Below are positions 10,618-19,721 of a DNA stretch of 64,000 bases, piece by piece. The translations under genes were made by a program, and so were the position numbers. The stretch is taken from the NCBI RefSeq assembly GCF_003234655.2, contig NZ_CP126271.1, positions 3,286,001-3,350,000 on the forward strand. Direction: 5' to 3'. The stretch's first letter is position 1. Each line of letters opens with the position of its first letter. This stretch comes from Curtobacterium sp. MCLR17_007 (GTDB taxonomy: Bacteria > Actinomycetota > Actinomycetes > Actinomycetales > Microbacteriaceae). The notes below the pieces were generated by a model, which did not search any database, had not been told where the DNA came from, and saw nothing but the letters and a program-made list of their open reading frames with translations.

Positions 10618-11100
10618 TCAGGATGCCAGGACCTCGTCGAGGACGGTCGATGCCTTGTCCTCGTCGGTCTTCTCGGCGAGGGCCAGCTCGGAGATCAGGA
10701 TCTGCCGCGCCTTGGCCAGCATGCGCTTCTCGCCCGCGGAGAGACCGCGGTCCTGGTCGCGGCGCCACAGGTCGCGGACGACCTCGGACACCTTGATGAC
10801 GTCACCCGACGCGAGCTTCTCGAGGTTCGCCTTGTACCGGCGGGACCAGTTCGTGGGTTCCTCGGTGAAGGGTGCACGCAGGACCTCGAAGACCTTGTCG
10901 AGGCCTTCCTTGCCGATGACGTCACGGACGCCGACCAGGTCGACGTTGTCCGCCGGGACCTCGATCGTGAGGTCACCCTGCGTGACGCGCAGCTTCAGGT
11001 AGACCTTTTCCTCGCCCTTGATGACTCGGGTCTTGACTTCAGAGATGGTTGCCGCCCCATGATGGGGGTAGACGACGGTTTCGCCGACTTCGAATTGCAT
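10618..11100 (-). CDS. carD: CarD-family RNA polymerase-binding regulator
   Basis: The 160-residue protein matches mycobacterial CarD. It has an N-terminal Tudor-like RNAP-interaction domain ([17 protein letters not shown]...[10 protein letters not shown]) and a C-terminal helical DNA-binding domain with the conserved tryptophan region [14 protein letters not shown]. CarD stabilises open promoter complexes at rRNA and other promoters by binding the RNAP beta subunit. ATG 11100 is preceded by CGGAGC. A TAAACT -10-like hexamer lies at 11127-11132 on this strand. The carD-ispDF order is common in actinobacteria and the 7-bp gap implies an operon. Confidence 0.95.
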   Translation of the reverse strand: MQFEVGETVVYPHHGAATISEVKTRVIKGEEKVYLKLRVTQGDLTIEVPADNVDLVGVRDVIGKEGLDKVFEVLRAPFTEEPTNWSRRYKANLEKLASGDVIKVSEVVRDLWRRDQDRGLSAGEKRMLAKARQILISELALAEKTDEDKASTVLDEVLAS

Positions 11101-11247
11101 GTAAGAAGCTCCGTTCCGCAACACACAGTTTACCACAAGGGGTGTCCGGGTAAGGGGGCCCTGACCGACAAGCCCTCCCGGGTGATCGCTAGGATGGGAG
11201 CGCGTCGGACCACACGGCCTGCGCATCGTGATCTTCGGAGGAATCTC

Positions 11248-11844
11248 TTGCGAGCTCGGGTACTCGTGTCCGTCGCCGTTGCGGCAACCATCGCGCTCGG
11301 CGCGACCGGCTGTGAGTTCATGTCGCCGGCGTCCACCGGCGAGATCCGGCAGATCACGGACGGCGTGAACGTCTCGACGGGCAAGATCGACGTGCGCAAC
11401 GCGCTGCTCATCTCCGACTCGGGCAAGAACGCCCGGTTCGTCGGCACGATCGTCAACACCAGCGCCGACGACATCACACTCACCATCGAGGTCGGCAGCG
11501 TCGCACAGACGGTCGAGGTCCCGGCCAACTCGCACGTCGACCCGTCGTCCCCGTCCTCGCAGCGGGCCGAGTCGAGCGTCCAGAGCGGTGCCGAGACGCA
11601 GGGCCCGCGTGCCGCGGGCTCGGACGACGTCGTGTTCCGGGGTGCGGACGCGCGGCCCGGGTCGCTCGCCAAGACCTACTTCTCGTACTCCGGTGCCGAG
11701 GGCGTCTCCGCCAACGTGCCCGTGCTGACCAGCGCGCTCGAGGAGTACAACACCCTCGCACCGACCCCCACGCCGACCCGGACCTCCGAGCCGAGCGAGA
11801 CGTCGACCCCGACCGACGACGCCACCGCGACGCCCGCCGGCTAG
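11248..11844 (+). CDS. Putative lipoprotein of unknown function
   Basis: The 198-residue protein has a lipoprotein signal: Arg-rich n-region, hydrophobic stretch, then a GATGC lipobox with Cys at about residue 25. The mature part ([37 protein letters not shown] region, about 40-150) looks like a copper-chaperone/DUF461-like or immunoglobulin-like beta domain seen in other actinobacterial lipoproteins, but I cannot assign a function. The C-terminus is a T/P/S-rich tail. Start TTG 11248 is chosen because CGGAGGAA ends 4 nt upstream. It is divergent from carD and ends 30 bp before a perfect terminator hairpin. Confidence 0.75.
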   Translation: MRARVLVSVAVAATIALGATGCEFMSPASTGEIRQITDGVNVSTGKIDVRNALLISDSGKNARFVGTIVNTSADDITLTIEVGSVAQTVEVPANSHVDPSSPSSQRAESSVQSGAETQGPRAAGSDDVVFRGADARPGSLAKTYFSYSGAEGVSANVPVLTSALEEYNTLAPTPTPTRTSEPSETSTPTDDATATPAG

Positions 11845-11873
11845 GCGACAGCAGCACGAGGCGCACCGACAGC

Positions 11874-11910
11874 AGGCCCGGTGCCGGTCCGACGGACCGG
11901 CACCGGGCCT
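11874..11910. terminator. Bidirectional terminator, GGCCCGGTGCCGG family
   Basis: A perfect hairpin has 17-bp arms AGGCCCGGTGCCGGTCC and GGACCGGCACCGGGCCT around the loop GAC. It sits between the convergent lipoprotein and response-regulator genes. Confidence 0.92.
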
Positions 11911-11925
11911 CCCGTGTGTCCGGTC

Positions 11926-12606
11926 TCAGGCCTCGATCCGGTACCCGAGACCGCGCACGGTCACCAGGACCTCGGGCGCCGACGGGACGCGCTCGATCTT
12001 CGAGCGGATGCGCTTGATGTGCACGTCGAGCGTCTTCGTGTCGCCGAAGTAGTCCGACCCCCACACGCGGTCGATGAGCTGCCCACGGGTCAGCACACGA
12101 CCGGCGTTGCGGAGCAGCAGCTCCAGCAGCTCGAACTCCTTGAGCGGCATCGGCGTCTCGGACCCGTCGACCGACACCGTGTGGCGCTCGACGTCCATCC
12201 GGATGCCGCCGACCTGCAGGATGCCGCTGTCCGCGGGGTCGTCCTCGGTGCGACGCCGGAGCACCGCCCGGATGCGTGCCAGGAGCTCGCGGGTCGAGTA
12301 GGGCTTGGTCACGTAGTCGTCCGCGCCGAGTTCCAGCCCGACGACGATGTCCACCTCGGAGTCCTTCGCCGTCAGCATGATGATCGGCGCGTTCGACCGG
12401 GTGCGGATCTGCCGACACACCTCGGTGCCGGAGAGTCCCGGCAGCATGAGGTCCAGCAGGACGAGGTCCGGGTTCTCGCTGTCGAACTTCGACAGGGCGG
12501 TCACGCCGTCCGCAGCGACGGAGGTCTCGTACCCCTCGCGCTGCAGCAGGAACTCCAGGGGCTCGCTCAGGGCCGGCTCGTCGTCGACGATGAGGATCTT
12601 GGTCAC
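11926..12606 (-). CDS. OmpR/PhoB-family response regulator (RegX3/PhoP-like)
   Basis: The 226-residue regulator has a receiver domain (ILIVDDEP at the N-terminus, phospho-acceptor D52 in VLLDLMLPG, conserved T and K in MLTAKD and VTKPYS) and a C-terminal winged helix (GSDYFGDTKTLDVHIKRIRSKIE). Start GTG 12606 overlaps the kinase stop in GTGA, so translation is coupled. Gene order, with phoU divergent, mirrors the SenX3-RegX3 or PhoR-PhoP phosphate systems of actinobacteria. It most likely controls the Pho regulon, including pstSCAB in this window. Confidence 0.9.
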   Translation of the reverse strand: MTKILIVDDEPALSEPLEFLLQREGYETSVAADGVTALSKFDSENPDLVLLDLMLPGLSGTEVCRQIRTRSNAPIIMLTAKDSEVDIVVGLELGADDYVTKPYSTRELLARIRAVLRRRTEDDPADSGILQVGGIRMDVERHTVSVDGSETPMPLKEFELLELLLRNAGRVLTRGQLIDRVWGSDYFGDTKTLDVHIKRIRSKIERVPSAPEVLVTVRGLGYRIEA

Positions 12607-13769
12607 GATGGCTGCTCTTCCAGTTGCTCTTCGAGTGCTGTTGTCAGTTCGGTGTCCGCCTCGGGCAGGCGGATCGTGAAGGTCGAGCCCTTGCCGGACT
12701 GCGACCACACGCGCACGTCGCCACCGTGGTTGCCGACGACGTGCTTCACGATCGCGAGTCCGAGGCCCGTGCCCCCGGTGGCCCGCGAGCGTGCGGGGTC
12801 GACGCGGTAGAAGCGTTCGAACACCCGGTCGAGATCGGCCTCGGGGATGCCGACGCCCTGGTCGGTCACCGCGATCTCGACGAACCCCTTGCTGCTCCGG
12901 ACGCCGACACCGACACGGGTGTTGTCCGGGGAGTACTTGACCGCGTTCGCGATGAGGTTGGACACGGCGACCTGCAGCAACGCCGGGTTGCCCATCACGC
13001 GCAGCTTGGACTTCTTCGCCCGGACCAGCTCGATGTCGCGTGCCCGGGCGACGACCTCGTTGGCGTCGATTGCGGCAGACACGACCTTGTCGATGGACAT
13101 GTCCTCGCTGGACTCGAGCGTGTCGACCGACTGCAGGCGGGAGAGCTCGATGATGTCCTTCGTCAGGGCGCCGAGCCGCTCGGACTCCGTCACGAGCTGC
13201 GCCGCGAACTTCCGCACGTGCTGCGGGTCGTCCGCGGCCGCGATGAGGGTCTCGGACAGCAGGCCGATCGCGCCGATCGGTGTCTTGAGCTCGTGCGAGA
13301 TGTTGGCGACGAAGTCCCGTCGGACCTCGTCGATGCGCCGGCTCTCGGTCAGGTCGTCCGCGGTGACGAGCACGTAGCGGTTGCCGAGCTGCGCCGCGCG
13401 GAAGCTCAGGTACCCGACGAGCTCACCGCGTCGCCCGCGCGGGAGCTCCATGTCCTCGGACCCCATCTCGCCGCTGGACCGGACCCGGTCGACCAGGTGA
13501 CGCAGCTCGTCGTGCACCAGACGCCGCCGCACGACCAGGCCGATCGTGAGCGCCTGGGGCGACGCCGCCACGACGGTGTTCGACGGGTCGACGACCACGG
13601 CGGGGTTGTGCATCGTCGCGATGACCGCGGCGACACCGTCCGGCAGGGTGCGCTCGGCGACGTCGGCTGCCCGTGCCGTGCGCTCGGCGGTGATGATGAG
13701 CCCGACGACACCCGCGCCGAACACCCCGCCGAGGAGCATCGACAGTGGCACGAGCCACGCGTTGTCCAT
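12603..13769 (-). CDS. Sensor histidine kinase (SenX3/PhoR-like)
   Basis: The 388-residue kinase has one N-terminal membrane segment (WLVPLSMLLGGVFGAGVVGLII), a PAS-like region (about 50-140), a HisKA dimerisation domain with the phospho-acceptor His at about 159 in ISHELKTPIG, and a HATPase_c domain with N box NLIANAVKYS, DQGVGIP and TGGTGLGLAIVKH. It lacks a large extracytoplasmic sensor loop, as in SenX3, which is thought to sense phosphate through PhoU and the Pst transporter. I start at ATG 13769 because TACACT lies 7 nt upstream (leaderless); an in-frame upstream start exists but is less likely. Confidence 0.9.
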   Translation of the reverse strand: MDNAWLVPLSMLLGGVFGAGVVGLIITAERTARAADVAERTLPDGVAAVIATMHNPAVVVDPSNTVVAASPQALTIGLVVRRRLVHDELRHLVDRVRSSGEMGSEDMELPRGRRGELVGYLSFRAAQLGNRYVLVTADDLTESRRIDEVRRDFVANISHELKTPIGAIGLLSETLIAAADDPQHVRKFAAQLVTESERLGALTKDIIELSRLQSVDTLESSEDMSIDKVVSAAIDANEVVARARDIELVRAKKSKLRVMGNPALLQVAVSNLIANAVKYSPDNTRVGVGVRSSKGFVEIAVTDQGVGIPEADLDRVFERFYRVDPARSRATGGTGLGLAIVKHVVGNHGGDVRVWSQSGKGSTFTIRLPEADTELTTALEEQLEEQPS

Positions 13770-13808
13770 GTCAGCAAGTGTAGGAGTGGTCACACGCGGT
13801 TCCGACAC

Positions 13809-13872
13809 CGTTCACCACCGTTCCCAGGCCGGATCGCGAAGCGTTCAGGCCCGGGACACCGACCGTTCACCT
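13809..13872. promoter_or_regulatory. Candidate Pho-box cluster between senX3-like kinase and phoU
   Basis: GTTCA-type half-sites occur at 13810 (GTTCACC), 13820 (GTTCCCA), 13843 (GTTCAGG) and 13865 (GTTCACC). They resemble the GTTCACC direct repeats bound by actinobacterial PhoP/RegX3. Spacing is less regular than at the pst promoter. The region would serve both divergent transcripts. Confidence 0.55.
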
Positions 13873-13917
13873 GGGCTGACGACACTCTCCCGGTACGCAG
13901 AGAGAGGCACATCCCCC

Positions 13918-14574
13918 ATGCGCGAAGTCTTCCAACAGGAACTCCAGGACGTCCAAGAGCGTCTCGCCGAGATCGCCGGGCTCGTCGAGTCCGCGATCAC
14001 TCGGGCCACGCAGTCGTTCACCGAGTCCGACGTGGCCCTCGCCGAAGAGGTGATCGCGGACGACCAGAAGATCGACGACGCGGCTTCGAGCCTCGACGAG
14101 ATCGCGATCGACATCCTCGCCCGACAGGCCCCGGTCGCCCGCGACCTGCGCGTCGTCGTGACCGCGCTGCGTGTCAGCTCGTCGCTCGAGCGCATGGGCG
14201 ACATGGCCGAGCACATCGCGCAGCTCACCCGCCAGCGCTTCCCCGAGAAGGTCGTGCCGAAGGGGTTGCGCGGCACCTTCAAGAAGATGGGCCAGCTCGA
14301 CGTCGCGATGGCGCAGAAGCTCACGCGTCTGCTGGCGACCGAGGACATCGCGCTCGCTGGCGAGATCCGGGACGAGGACGACGCCATCGACGAGCTGCAC
14401 GCCAGCGTGTTCGACTTCGTGCTCGGTGAGACGTGGAAGGGTGCCCCGATCGACACCGTCGACGCCACCCTGGCGTCCCGGTACCACGAGCGCTTCGCCG
14501 ACCACGCGGTCTCGATCGCGAAGAAGGTCGAGTACCTGGCCACCGGCGACTGGGTCGGTTCGACCAACCCCTGA
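13918..14574 (+). CDS. phoU: Phosphate signalling protein PhoU
   Basis: The 218-residue all-helical protein has two PhoU repeats. The first, MREVFQQELQDVQERLAEI, contains the metal-binding-type ARDLRVVVTALR; the second includes DDAIDELHASVF and ASRYHERFADHAVSIAKKVEYLATG. PhoU links Pst transporter status to the sensor kinase and dampens the Pho response. It is divergent from the kinase/regulator pair, with Pho-box-like repeats between them. ATG 13918 follows AGAGAGG about 7-13 nt upstream. Confidence 0.93.
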   Translation: MREVFQQELQDVQERLAEIAGLVESAITRATQSFTESDVALAEEVIADDQKIDDAASSLDEIAIDILARQAPVARDLRVVVTALRVSSSLERMGDMAEHIAQLTRQRFPEKVVPKGLRGTFKKMGQLDVAMAQKLTRLLATEDIALAGEIRDEDDAIDELHASVFDFVLGETWKGAPIDTVDATLASRYHERFADHAVSIAKKVEYLATGDWVGSTNP

Positions 14575-14663
14575 ATCGCGTCCCGACCGGCCGATCCCGC
14601 TCCCCGCGGGGCCGGCCGTTCGTGCGTCCGGCGCGCGCCCGTCGGTCTGGGAGGATCGAGGAC

Positions 14664-15203
14664 ATGGCCCAGGTCGCGATCATCGTCAACGGCATGCCCG
14701 CCTCGGGCAAGAGCACGATCGGAGCAGCCCTCGCCGAGGTGCTCGGCTGCCCGTTCCTGTCGAAGGACCGGATCAAGGAGCCCCTCGCCGACATCGCCGG
14801 TCCGATGATCCCGTCACGCGAGCTCGGCGCGATCGCGATGAGCACGATGTGGCAGATGGCCGGAGCGGTCGACAACGGCGTGGTCCTCGACGCCGTCTGG
14901 CTGCCGTCGCGTGACCGTGCCTTCCTGGAGGCCGGGCTCGCCACCGCAGGGTCGCCGCGCGTCGTCGAGGTGTGGTGCCACGTCGACGCGGCGACCGCCC
15001 GCGGCCGGCTGGCGGACCGGTACGACCCCGGCTCGCCGCTGCGCCACGAGGTGCACGGCGACCTGGCTGACGTCCTGGCGTTCTGGGACGAGCACGGTGC
15101 CACGGCCGGCCCCATGGACATCGGCCCGGTCGTCCGGGTGGACACCACGGCACCATACGACGTGGGCGAACTCGTCCAGGAGATCGCGTCGCACTTCGTC
15201 TGA
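14664..15203 (+). CDS. AAA/P-loop kinase-like protein
   Basis: The 179-residue protein has a Walker A GMPASGKST at residues 10-18 and the layout of small P-loop kinases (gluconokinase, chloramphenicol phosphotransferase and zeta-toxin-like families): an LSKDRIKEPL substrate region, DAVWLPSRDR, and the arginine-containing WCHVDAATARGRLADRY lid region. The substrate is not evident. No antitoxin-like neighbour is present, so I do not call it a toxin. ATG 14664 follows GGGAGGATCGAGGA. It ends before a strong terminator shared with gpmA. Confidence 0.7.
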   Translation: MAQVAIIVNGMPASGKSTIGAALAEVLGCPFLSKDRIKEPLADIAGPMIPSRELGAIAMSTMWQMAGAVDNGVVLDAVWLPSRDRAFLEAGLATAGSPRVVEVWCHVDAATARGRLADRYDPGSPLRHEVHGDLADVLAFWDEHGATAGPMDIGPVVRVDTTAPYDVGELVQEIASHFV

Positions 15204-15219
15204 CGGCAGCGCGGACACA

Positions 15220-15253
15220 CGAACGCCCCACCCGTTGCCGGGCGGGGCGTTCG
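15220..15253. terminator. Bidirectional terminator between P-loop gene and gpmA
   Basis: CGAACGCCCCACCC pairs with GGGCGGGGCGTTCG (one mismatch) in the 63-bp gap between convergent genes. Confidence 0.85.
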
Positions 15254-15266
15254 TTCGTCCGTCGTG

Positions 15267-16013
15267 CTACTTCTTGGCGCCCTGGGCGGCGACCGCGGCG
15301 GCTCCGGCAGCGGCGGCCTCGGGGTCGAGGTAGCGCGAGGGCCCGGTCGGACGGAAGTCGTCGTCGAGCTCGTACACCAGCGGGATGCCCGTCGGGATGT
15401 TGAGGCCCGCGATGTCGTCGTCCGAGATGCCGTCGAGGTGCTTCACGAGCGCGCGCAGGGAGTTGCCGTGCGCGGTGACGAGGACCGTCTTGCCCGCGGC
15501 GAGGTCCTTCGTGATGTCCGACTCCCAGTACGGCAGCAGCCGCTCGATGACGAGCGCGAGTGACTCGGTGCGGGGCAGGTCGTCACCGAGGTCGGCATAG
15601 CGGCGGTCGCCGTGCTGCGACCACTCGGCGTCGTCGGCGATGGGGGGCGGCGGGACGTCGAACGAACGGCGCCACTCCATGAACTGCTGCTCGCCGTACT
15701 GCGCGAGGGTCTGGGCCTTGTCCTTGCCCTGCAGGTCGCCGTAGTGCCGCTCGTTGAGGCGCCAGTCGCGCTTGACCGGCAGCCATGCCAGGTCGGCTTC
15801 GAGCAGGGCGATGTCGGCGGTCTGGATCGCCCGCGTCAGGAGCGAGGTGTACAGGACGTCGGGGACGATGCCGGACTCGGCGATGAGCTCGCCGGCGCGC
15901 TTCGCCTCCTTCTCGCCCAGCTCGGAGAGCCGGACGTCGACCCAACCGGTGAACAGGTTCTTCTGGTTCCAGTCACTGTTGCCGTGACGGAGCAGGACGA
16001 GCGTGGAGGTCAT
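15267..16013 (-). CDS. gpmA: 2,3-bisphosphoglycerate-dependent phosphoglycerate mutase
   Basis: The 248-residue glycolytic enzyme interconverts 3- and 2-phosphoglycerate. It shows [10 protein letters not shown] with the phospho-histidine, [25 protein letters not shown], and [18 protein letters not shown] with the second active-site histidine. Length and motifs fit dPGM. The C-terminus ends in an Ala-rich tail with a terminal KK. ATG 16013 has TAGACT 7 nt upstream, suggesting a leaderless mRNA. It is divergent from the methyltransferase gene 44 bp away. Confidence 0.95.
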   Translation of the reverse strand: MTSTLVLLRHGNSDWNQKNLFTGWVDVRLSELGEKEAKRAGELIAESGIVPDVLYTSLLTRAIQTADIALLEADLAWLPVKRDWRLNERHYGDLQGKDKAQTLAQYGEQQFMEWRRSFDVPPPPIADDAEWSQHGDRRYADLGDDLPRTESLALVIERLLPYWESDITKDLAAGKTVLVTAHGNSLRALVKHLDGISDDDIAGLNIPTGIPLVYELDDDFRPTGPSRYLDPEAAAAGAAAVAAQGAKK

Positions 16014-16057
16014 GCCCCGGAGTCTACCGAGCGGGCCGCTCCCCGTAGCCTGGTCGC

Positions 16058-16831
16058 ATGCCGATCGGGAACGTCACGCGCGGGACGACCGGGCACAACC
16101 GGTTGCGTCGCGTCGACCGGTGGATCGCGTCACTGCCCGCGCTGCGGCGGACCGCGGACCCCCTCGTGGCAGACGTCGGCTACGGCGCCAGCCCCACGAC
16201 GACGCTCGAGCTGCGCGACCGCCTGGCCCTGGTGCGGCCCGACGTCGAGGTCACCGGCATCGAGATCGAGCCGTCCCGGGTCGCCCTGGCGAACGCGGGG
16301 GCCCGCGATGGCGTGACCTTCCGGTTGGGCGGGTTCGAGACCCCGACACCCGGGGGTCGTCGCGCGGCGGTGATCCGGGCGTTCAACGTGCTGCGGCAGT
16401 ACGACGAGTCCGAGGTCGCCGCGTCGTGGCGGGTCATGCAGGACCGGCTGCAGCCCGGCGGTGCGCTCGTCGAGGGCACGTGCAACGAGGTCGGACGGGT
16501 GGCCTCGTGGGTGACGCTCGACGACGTCGCACCGCGCACGTTCACGGTGTCGCTCCGTCTGGCCGAGCTGGACGTGCCGAGCATCGTCGCGGAACGGCTG
16601 CCGAAGGCCCTGATCCACCGGAACGTGCCTGGCGAGCGCGTGCACGCCTTCCTGCGCGACCTCGACCTGGCGTGGGCCGTCGCCGCACCGCTGGGCACCT
16701 ACGGCCCACGGCAGCGGTGGCTCGCGGCGGTCGCGGGCATGCGGGACCGCGGGTGGCCGGTGTTGCACGGCACGACCCGGTGGCGGCTCGGCGAGCTCAG
16801 CGTCCCGTGGTCGGCCGTCGCCCCGCGCTGA
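16058..16831 (+). CDS. Class I SAM-dependent methyltransferase
   Basis: The 257-residue protein has a Rossmann-type SAM-binding motif I ([16 protein letters not shown], about residues 38-53), an acidic motif II ([11 protein letters not shown]) and a motif around [11 protein letters not shown]. The substrate is not identifiable. The start ATG 16058 is preceded by TAGCCT at 16046-16051 with 6 nt between, fitting leaderless transcription. It converges on ygfZ with 24 bp between the stops and no clear hairpin there. Confidence 0.75.
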   Translation: MPIGNVTRGTTGHNRLRRVDRWIASLPALRRTADPLVADVGYGASPTTTLELRDRLALVRPDVEVTGIEIEPSRVALANAGARDGVTFRLGGFETPTPGGRRAAVIRAFNVLRQYDESEVAASWRVMQDRLQPGGALVEGTCNEVGRVASWVTLDDVAPRTFTVSLRLAELDVPSIVAERLPKALIHRNVPGERVHAFLRDLDLAWAVAAPLGTYGPRQRWLAAVAGMRDRGWPVLHGTTRWRLGELSVPWSAVAPR

Positions 16832-16855
16832 CGGCGGTCGGATGCGTGCGCGGGG

Positions 16856-17923
16856 TCAGGAGCGCTTGACGGCCCCGAGGCGGGGCAGCCGCGGCACGTT
16901 CGCGGTCGCGCCGGCCTGTGGCGGGACGATGGTCTCCTGCGCCGCCGTGACCACGACGTCGTCCACCGTCAGCGTCAGCGTCGCCACCGGGTCGAGCGAG
17001 CGCTTGAGGACAGCCAGCCCGATCGGCCCGAGCTCGTGGTGCACCGCCGACGCCGCCAGCCGCCCCACCACGACGTCGTCGAGTGCGACCGAGGTGCCCG
17101 GAGCGGGCAGGACCGCGTCGGATCCGTCGAGGTGCAGCATCACGACCCGGCGCGGCGGGTGCCCGAGGTTGTGCACCTTGGCGACGGTCTCCTGTCCGCG
17201 GTAGCAGCCCTTCGACAGGTGCACGGCGGAGCGGAGCCAGTCGAGCTCGTGCGGGATCGTGCGCTCGTCGACGTCGGTCAGGGCTGGACGCCAGGCGGCG
17301 ATGCGCAGGGCCTCGGCTGCGAGGAGCCCCGCGACCGGCCGGTCGGACGCGGCCAGGGCGATCGCGGCATCGGTGTCGAGCACCGCGATCCGCAGCGTCC
17401 AGTCGGAGCCGGGATGGGCCTCCTGGCTGGCGTAGCCCCACCCACCCGGCGTGACGGACGACCACGGGTCGACCCACTCGACGACCGCGCCGTCGACGGG
17501 CGCAGCACCGGCGAACGAGCCGATCGTCGCGAACGCGGGCGAGCGGTCCTGGACCTCGACGCGGAGCATGAAGCGCATCGAGGAGAGCCAGGCGGCGAGC
17601 GGAGCGGCGTCGGCGGACTCCGTCAGCAGCCAGGTGGTGGCGCCGTCGTCGACGACCCGGGCAGCGTGCTCGACGCGACCGGACTGGTCGAGCACCAGCG
17701 TCTCGGTGCTGACGCCGGGTGCGAGGCCGAGCAGCAGCTGCGAGGTGATCGAGTTCAGCCAGGACAGACGGTCGGGTCCGGTGACCGTGACCACGCCGAG
17801 CCCGAGCTCGACGACGGCTCGACCGTCGGCGAGCGCACGCTGCTCGCCGAGCGGGTTGCCGAAGTGCGCCGCCGGGCCGAGGTCCGAGGCGACGAAGCCG
17901 GCTCGCTCGGCGAAGACGGCCAT
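16856..17923 (-). CDS. ygfZ: Folate-binding YgfZ/GcvT-like protein
   Basis: The 355-residue protein has the GcvT fold used by YgfZ, a folate-dependent factor for maintaining certain Fe-S enzymes. The diagnostic K-G-C-Y-x-G-Q-E motif is present as KGCYRGQE near residue 238. Upstream, VTGPDRLSWLNSITSQ is the usual early motif. It lacks the partner glycine-cleavage genes that would suggest a true aminomethyltransferase. ATG 17923 overlaps the nitrobindin stop (ATGA), so the two are translationally coupled. Confidence 0.87.
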   Translation of the reverse strand: MAVFAERAGFVASDLGPAAHFGNPLGEQRALADGRAVVELGLGVVTVTGPDRLSWLNSITSQLLLGLAPGVSTETLVLDQSGRVEHAARVVDDGATTWLLTESADAAPLAAWLSSMRFMLRVEVQDRSPAFATIGSFAGAAPVDGAVVEWVDPWSSVTPGGWGYASQEAHPGSDWTLRIAVLDTDAAIALAASDRPVAGLLAAEALRIAAWRPALTDVDERTIPHELDWLRSAVHLSKGCYRGQETVAKVHNLGHPPRRVVMLHLDGSDAVLPAPGTSVALDDVVVGRLAASAVHHELGPIGLAVLKRSLDPVATLTLTVDDVVVTAAQETIVPPQAGATANVPRLPRLGAVKRS

Positions 17924-18531
17924 CAGTCGACCTTCGCGAGCTGCCCCGAGGCGTGCGAGGTCAGCGCCCGGCCGAGCGCCGCGATGTCCCAGGCCCAGAA
18001 GAGCTTGCCCTCGACGAGACCGTACATGCGCGTCGCGGCGGCGTAGTCCTTGGCGTTGGCCGAACGCATGACGGCGTCGGTGGCCAGGTCGATGCGGCCC
18101 TTGCGGACCTGTCCGACGTACAGCTCGTTGACCCCGGTGGGGTGGATGATCGCCGCTTCGATGTCGAAGCCGTCGTTCGTGTTGCGCAGTGCCTCGACGC
18201 TCTGGGTGGTGCCGAACGGCACGACGCCGTCGCCGAGCAGCATCGCCGGGCCGCGGTCACCGGGTTCGGACGGTCGGTCGAGCCGCCAGTAGCCCATCTC
18301 GGCCGCGAGCGGGGTGTGCTGCTCGTCGAGGAGCCAGGTGGTCGAGGAGTAGTTGAGGTACGGCAGGCCGTCGTGACTGAAGCTGACGCGCTGGCCGAAC
18401 TCGTAGTTGCGGACGTCCGGCTCGTCCCCCTCGCCCACGGGGTACTCGACGACGCCGGTGCCCTCCCAGACGCCGACGAGCCACGACAGCGGGACGAGTT
18501 CGGCGGCCAGGCCCTCGGGCAGTTCGATCAA
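17923..18531 (-). CDS. Nitrobindin/FABP-like heme-binding protein (DUF1794)
   Basis: The 202-residue protein has the beta-barrel nitrobindin signature GVWEGTG near residue 20 and HDGLPYLNYSSTTW. Family members bind ferric heme through a C-terminal histidine and react with nitric oxide or peroxynitrite. A candidate axial His lies in the LTSHASGQLAKV tail, but the exact ligand needs alignment. The start TTG 18531 overlaps the stop of the 38-residue membrane protein (TTGA). The trio membrane peptide, nitrobindin and ygfZ forms one tightly coupled operon. Confidence 0.85.
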   Translation of the reverse strand: MIELPEGLAAELVPLSWLVGVWEGTGVVEYPVGEGDEPDVRNYEFGQRVSFSHDGLPYLNYSSTTWLLDEQHTPLAAEMGYWRLDRPSEPGDRGPAMLLGDGVVPFGTTQSVEALRNTNDGFDIEAAIIHPTGVNELYVGQVRKGRIDLATDAVMRSANAKDYAAATRMYGLVEGKLFWAWDIAALGRALTSHASGQLAKVD

Positions 18532-18644
18532 CGCTGGCCCTTGAACAGCTTGACGACGACGGTGACCGAGACGAACGCGATCGCGAGCGACGCCAGGCCC
18601 AGCAGACCGACGTAGAAGAGCTCGAGGGCTAGCAGCGAATCCAT
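18528..18644 (-). CDS. 38-residue single-pass membrane protein
   Basis: A short gene encodes 38 residues: [13 protein letters not shown], a hydrophobic helix to about residue 32, then the basic end KLFKGQR. It is the first gene of the ygfZ operon and its TGA overlaps the TTG of the nitrobindin gene. TAGACT lies exactly 6 nt before ATG 18644, the same leaderless layout as neighbouring genes, which supports it as real. Function is unknown; it may only couple translation. Confidence 0.65.
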   Translation of the reverse strand: MDSLLALELFYVGLLGLASLAIAFVSVTVVVKLFKGQR

Positions 18645-18667
18645 GGCCCGAGTCTACGCGGCCCGGC

Positions 18668-18949
18668 TCAACGCGCCAGGAGCACCACGGCGGTCACGAG
18701 CACCACGACGAACGAACCGGACGAGGCGATGCTGATCCGCTCGACCAGACCGTCCTTGGTCGCGGTGATGAGCTGCAGGACGAAGCTGACCATCACCGAC
18801 GCCACGAACACGAGCAGCAGCCACGCGAAGGGGTCGCGCTCGCTCACCGTCAGCACGAGGACGGCGCCGACGATCGACAGCAGCCAGACGGGCAGCACCG
18901 ACGTCAGCTGCAGTCGACGTTGGTCGGCGGGCGGGACGGGCTCGGTCAC
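18668..18949 (-). CDS. Small integral membrane protein
   Basis: The 93-residue protein has three predicted membrane segments (about residues 15-34, 39-60 and 72-92) and no recognised catalytic motif. I start at GTG 18949 because an AATGAT hexamer lies 6 nt upstream, fitting a leaderless transcript; upstream ATG codons in frame would add a short Cys-containing leader. It is divergent from the GlnR-like regulator. The family is conserved in actinobacteria, but no function is known to me. Confidence 0.65.
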   Translation of the reverse strand: MTEPVPPADQRRLQLTSVLPVWLLSIVGAVLVLTVSERDPFAWLLLVFVASVMVSFVLQLITATKDGLVERISIASSGSFVVVLVTAVVLLAR

Positions 18950-19034
18950 GTGCCCATCATTGCAGGCCGGATCGGGGCACATCCCGAGCATCAGTAGGAT
19001 GTTCCGCAGACGTCTCACCCGTTCTGGAGGTCCT

Positions 19035-19721
19035 GTGGCACAGCTCCTGGTACTCACCTCGGCCGCGCCCGGCGACGTCCTGCCGAGCCTCGGGCTGCTG
19101 AGCCACCGGATCCGCCACGTGCCCGCCGAGGCAGCCCAGCTGGTCAACGCACCGCAGAGCGACCTGATGTTCGTGGACGCGCGCACCGATCTGGTCAGCG
19201 CCAAGGCCCTCTGCAAGATCCTGTCGACGTCCGGGTCGACGACGCCGATCGTGCTCGTCGTGACCGAGGGCGGGCTGACCGCGGTCACCAGCGAGTGGAA
19301 CGTCGACGACGTCGTGCTCGAGACCGCCGGCCCCGCCGAGGTCGATGCGCGGATCCGCCTGAGCTCCGGTCGCGCCGCCAAGAACCAGACGGGCACGAAG
19401 ATCCAGGCGTCGGGTGTCGTCATCGACGAGGCCAGCTACTCGGCGAAGGTGCGGGGCAAGCCGCTCGACCTGACGTTCAAGGAGTTCGAGCTCCTGCGGT
19501 TCTTCGCCACGCACCCGTCGCGGGTCTTCACCCGTGAGCAGCTGCTGAGCGAGGTCTGGGGCTACGACTACTTCGGTGGCACCCGCACCGTCGACGTCCA
19601 CGTCCGGCGGCTGCGCGCCAAGCTCGGCGACCTCGAGTCGCTGATCGGCACCGTCCGCAACGTCGGCTACCGCTTCAACGTCTACGACGACGAGGCCGAG
19701 CGGCTGACCGGACAGTCGTGA
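19035..19721 (+). CDS. GlnR-like orphan winged-helix regulator (OmpR family)
   Basis: The 228-residue protein has a receiver-like N-terminal domain without the usual DD pair ([36 protein letters not shown]) and a C-terminal winged helix ([37 protein letters not shown]). This matches actinobacterial GlnR, a phosphorylation-independent regulator of nitrogen metabolism. Synteny supports it: the next gene is mshD, as in Mycobacterium (Rv0818-Rv0819). GTG 19035 follows CTGGAGG by 4 nt. Its stop overlaps the mshD start in GTGA. Confidence 0.82.
   Translation: MAQLLVLTSAAPGDVLPSLGLLSHRIRHVPAEAAQLVNAPQSDLMFVDARTDLVSAKALCKILSTSGSTTPIVLVVTEGGLTAVTSEWNVDDVVLETAGPAEVDARIRLSSGRAAKNQTGTKIQASGVVIDEASYSAKVRGKPLDLTFKEFELLRFFATHPSRVFTREQLLSEVWGYDYFGGTRTVDVHVRRLRAKLGDLESLIGTVRNVGYRFNVYDDEAERLTGQS

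Noticed and set aside
14664..15203. Zeta-type toxin of a toxin-antitoxin pair
   Set aside because: The P-loop fits, but there is no epsilon-like antitoxin next to it and the neighbours are housekeeping genes.
16856..17923. Glycine cleavage T protein
   Set aside because: The KGCYRGQE motif marks YgfZ, and no gcvH or gcvP is present.
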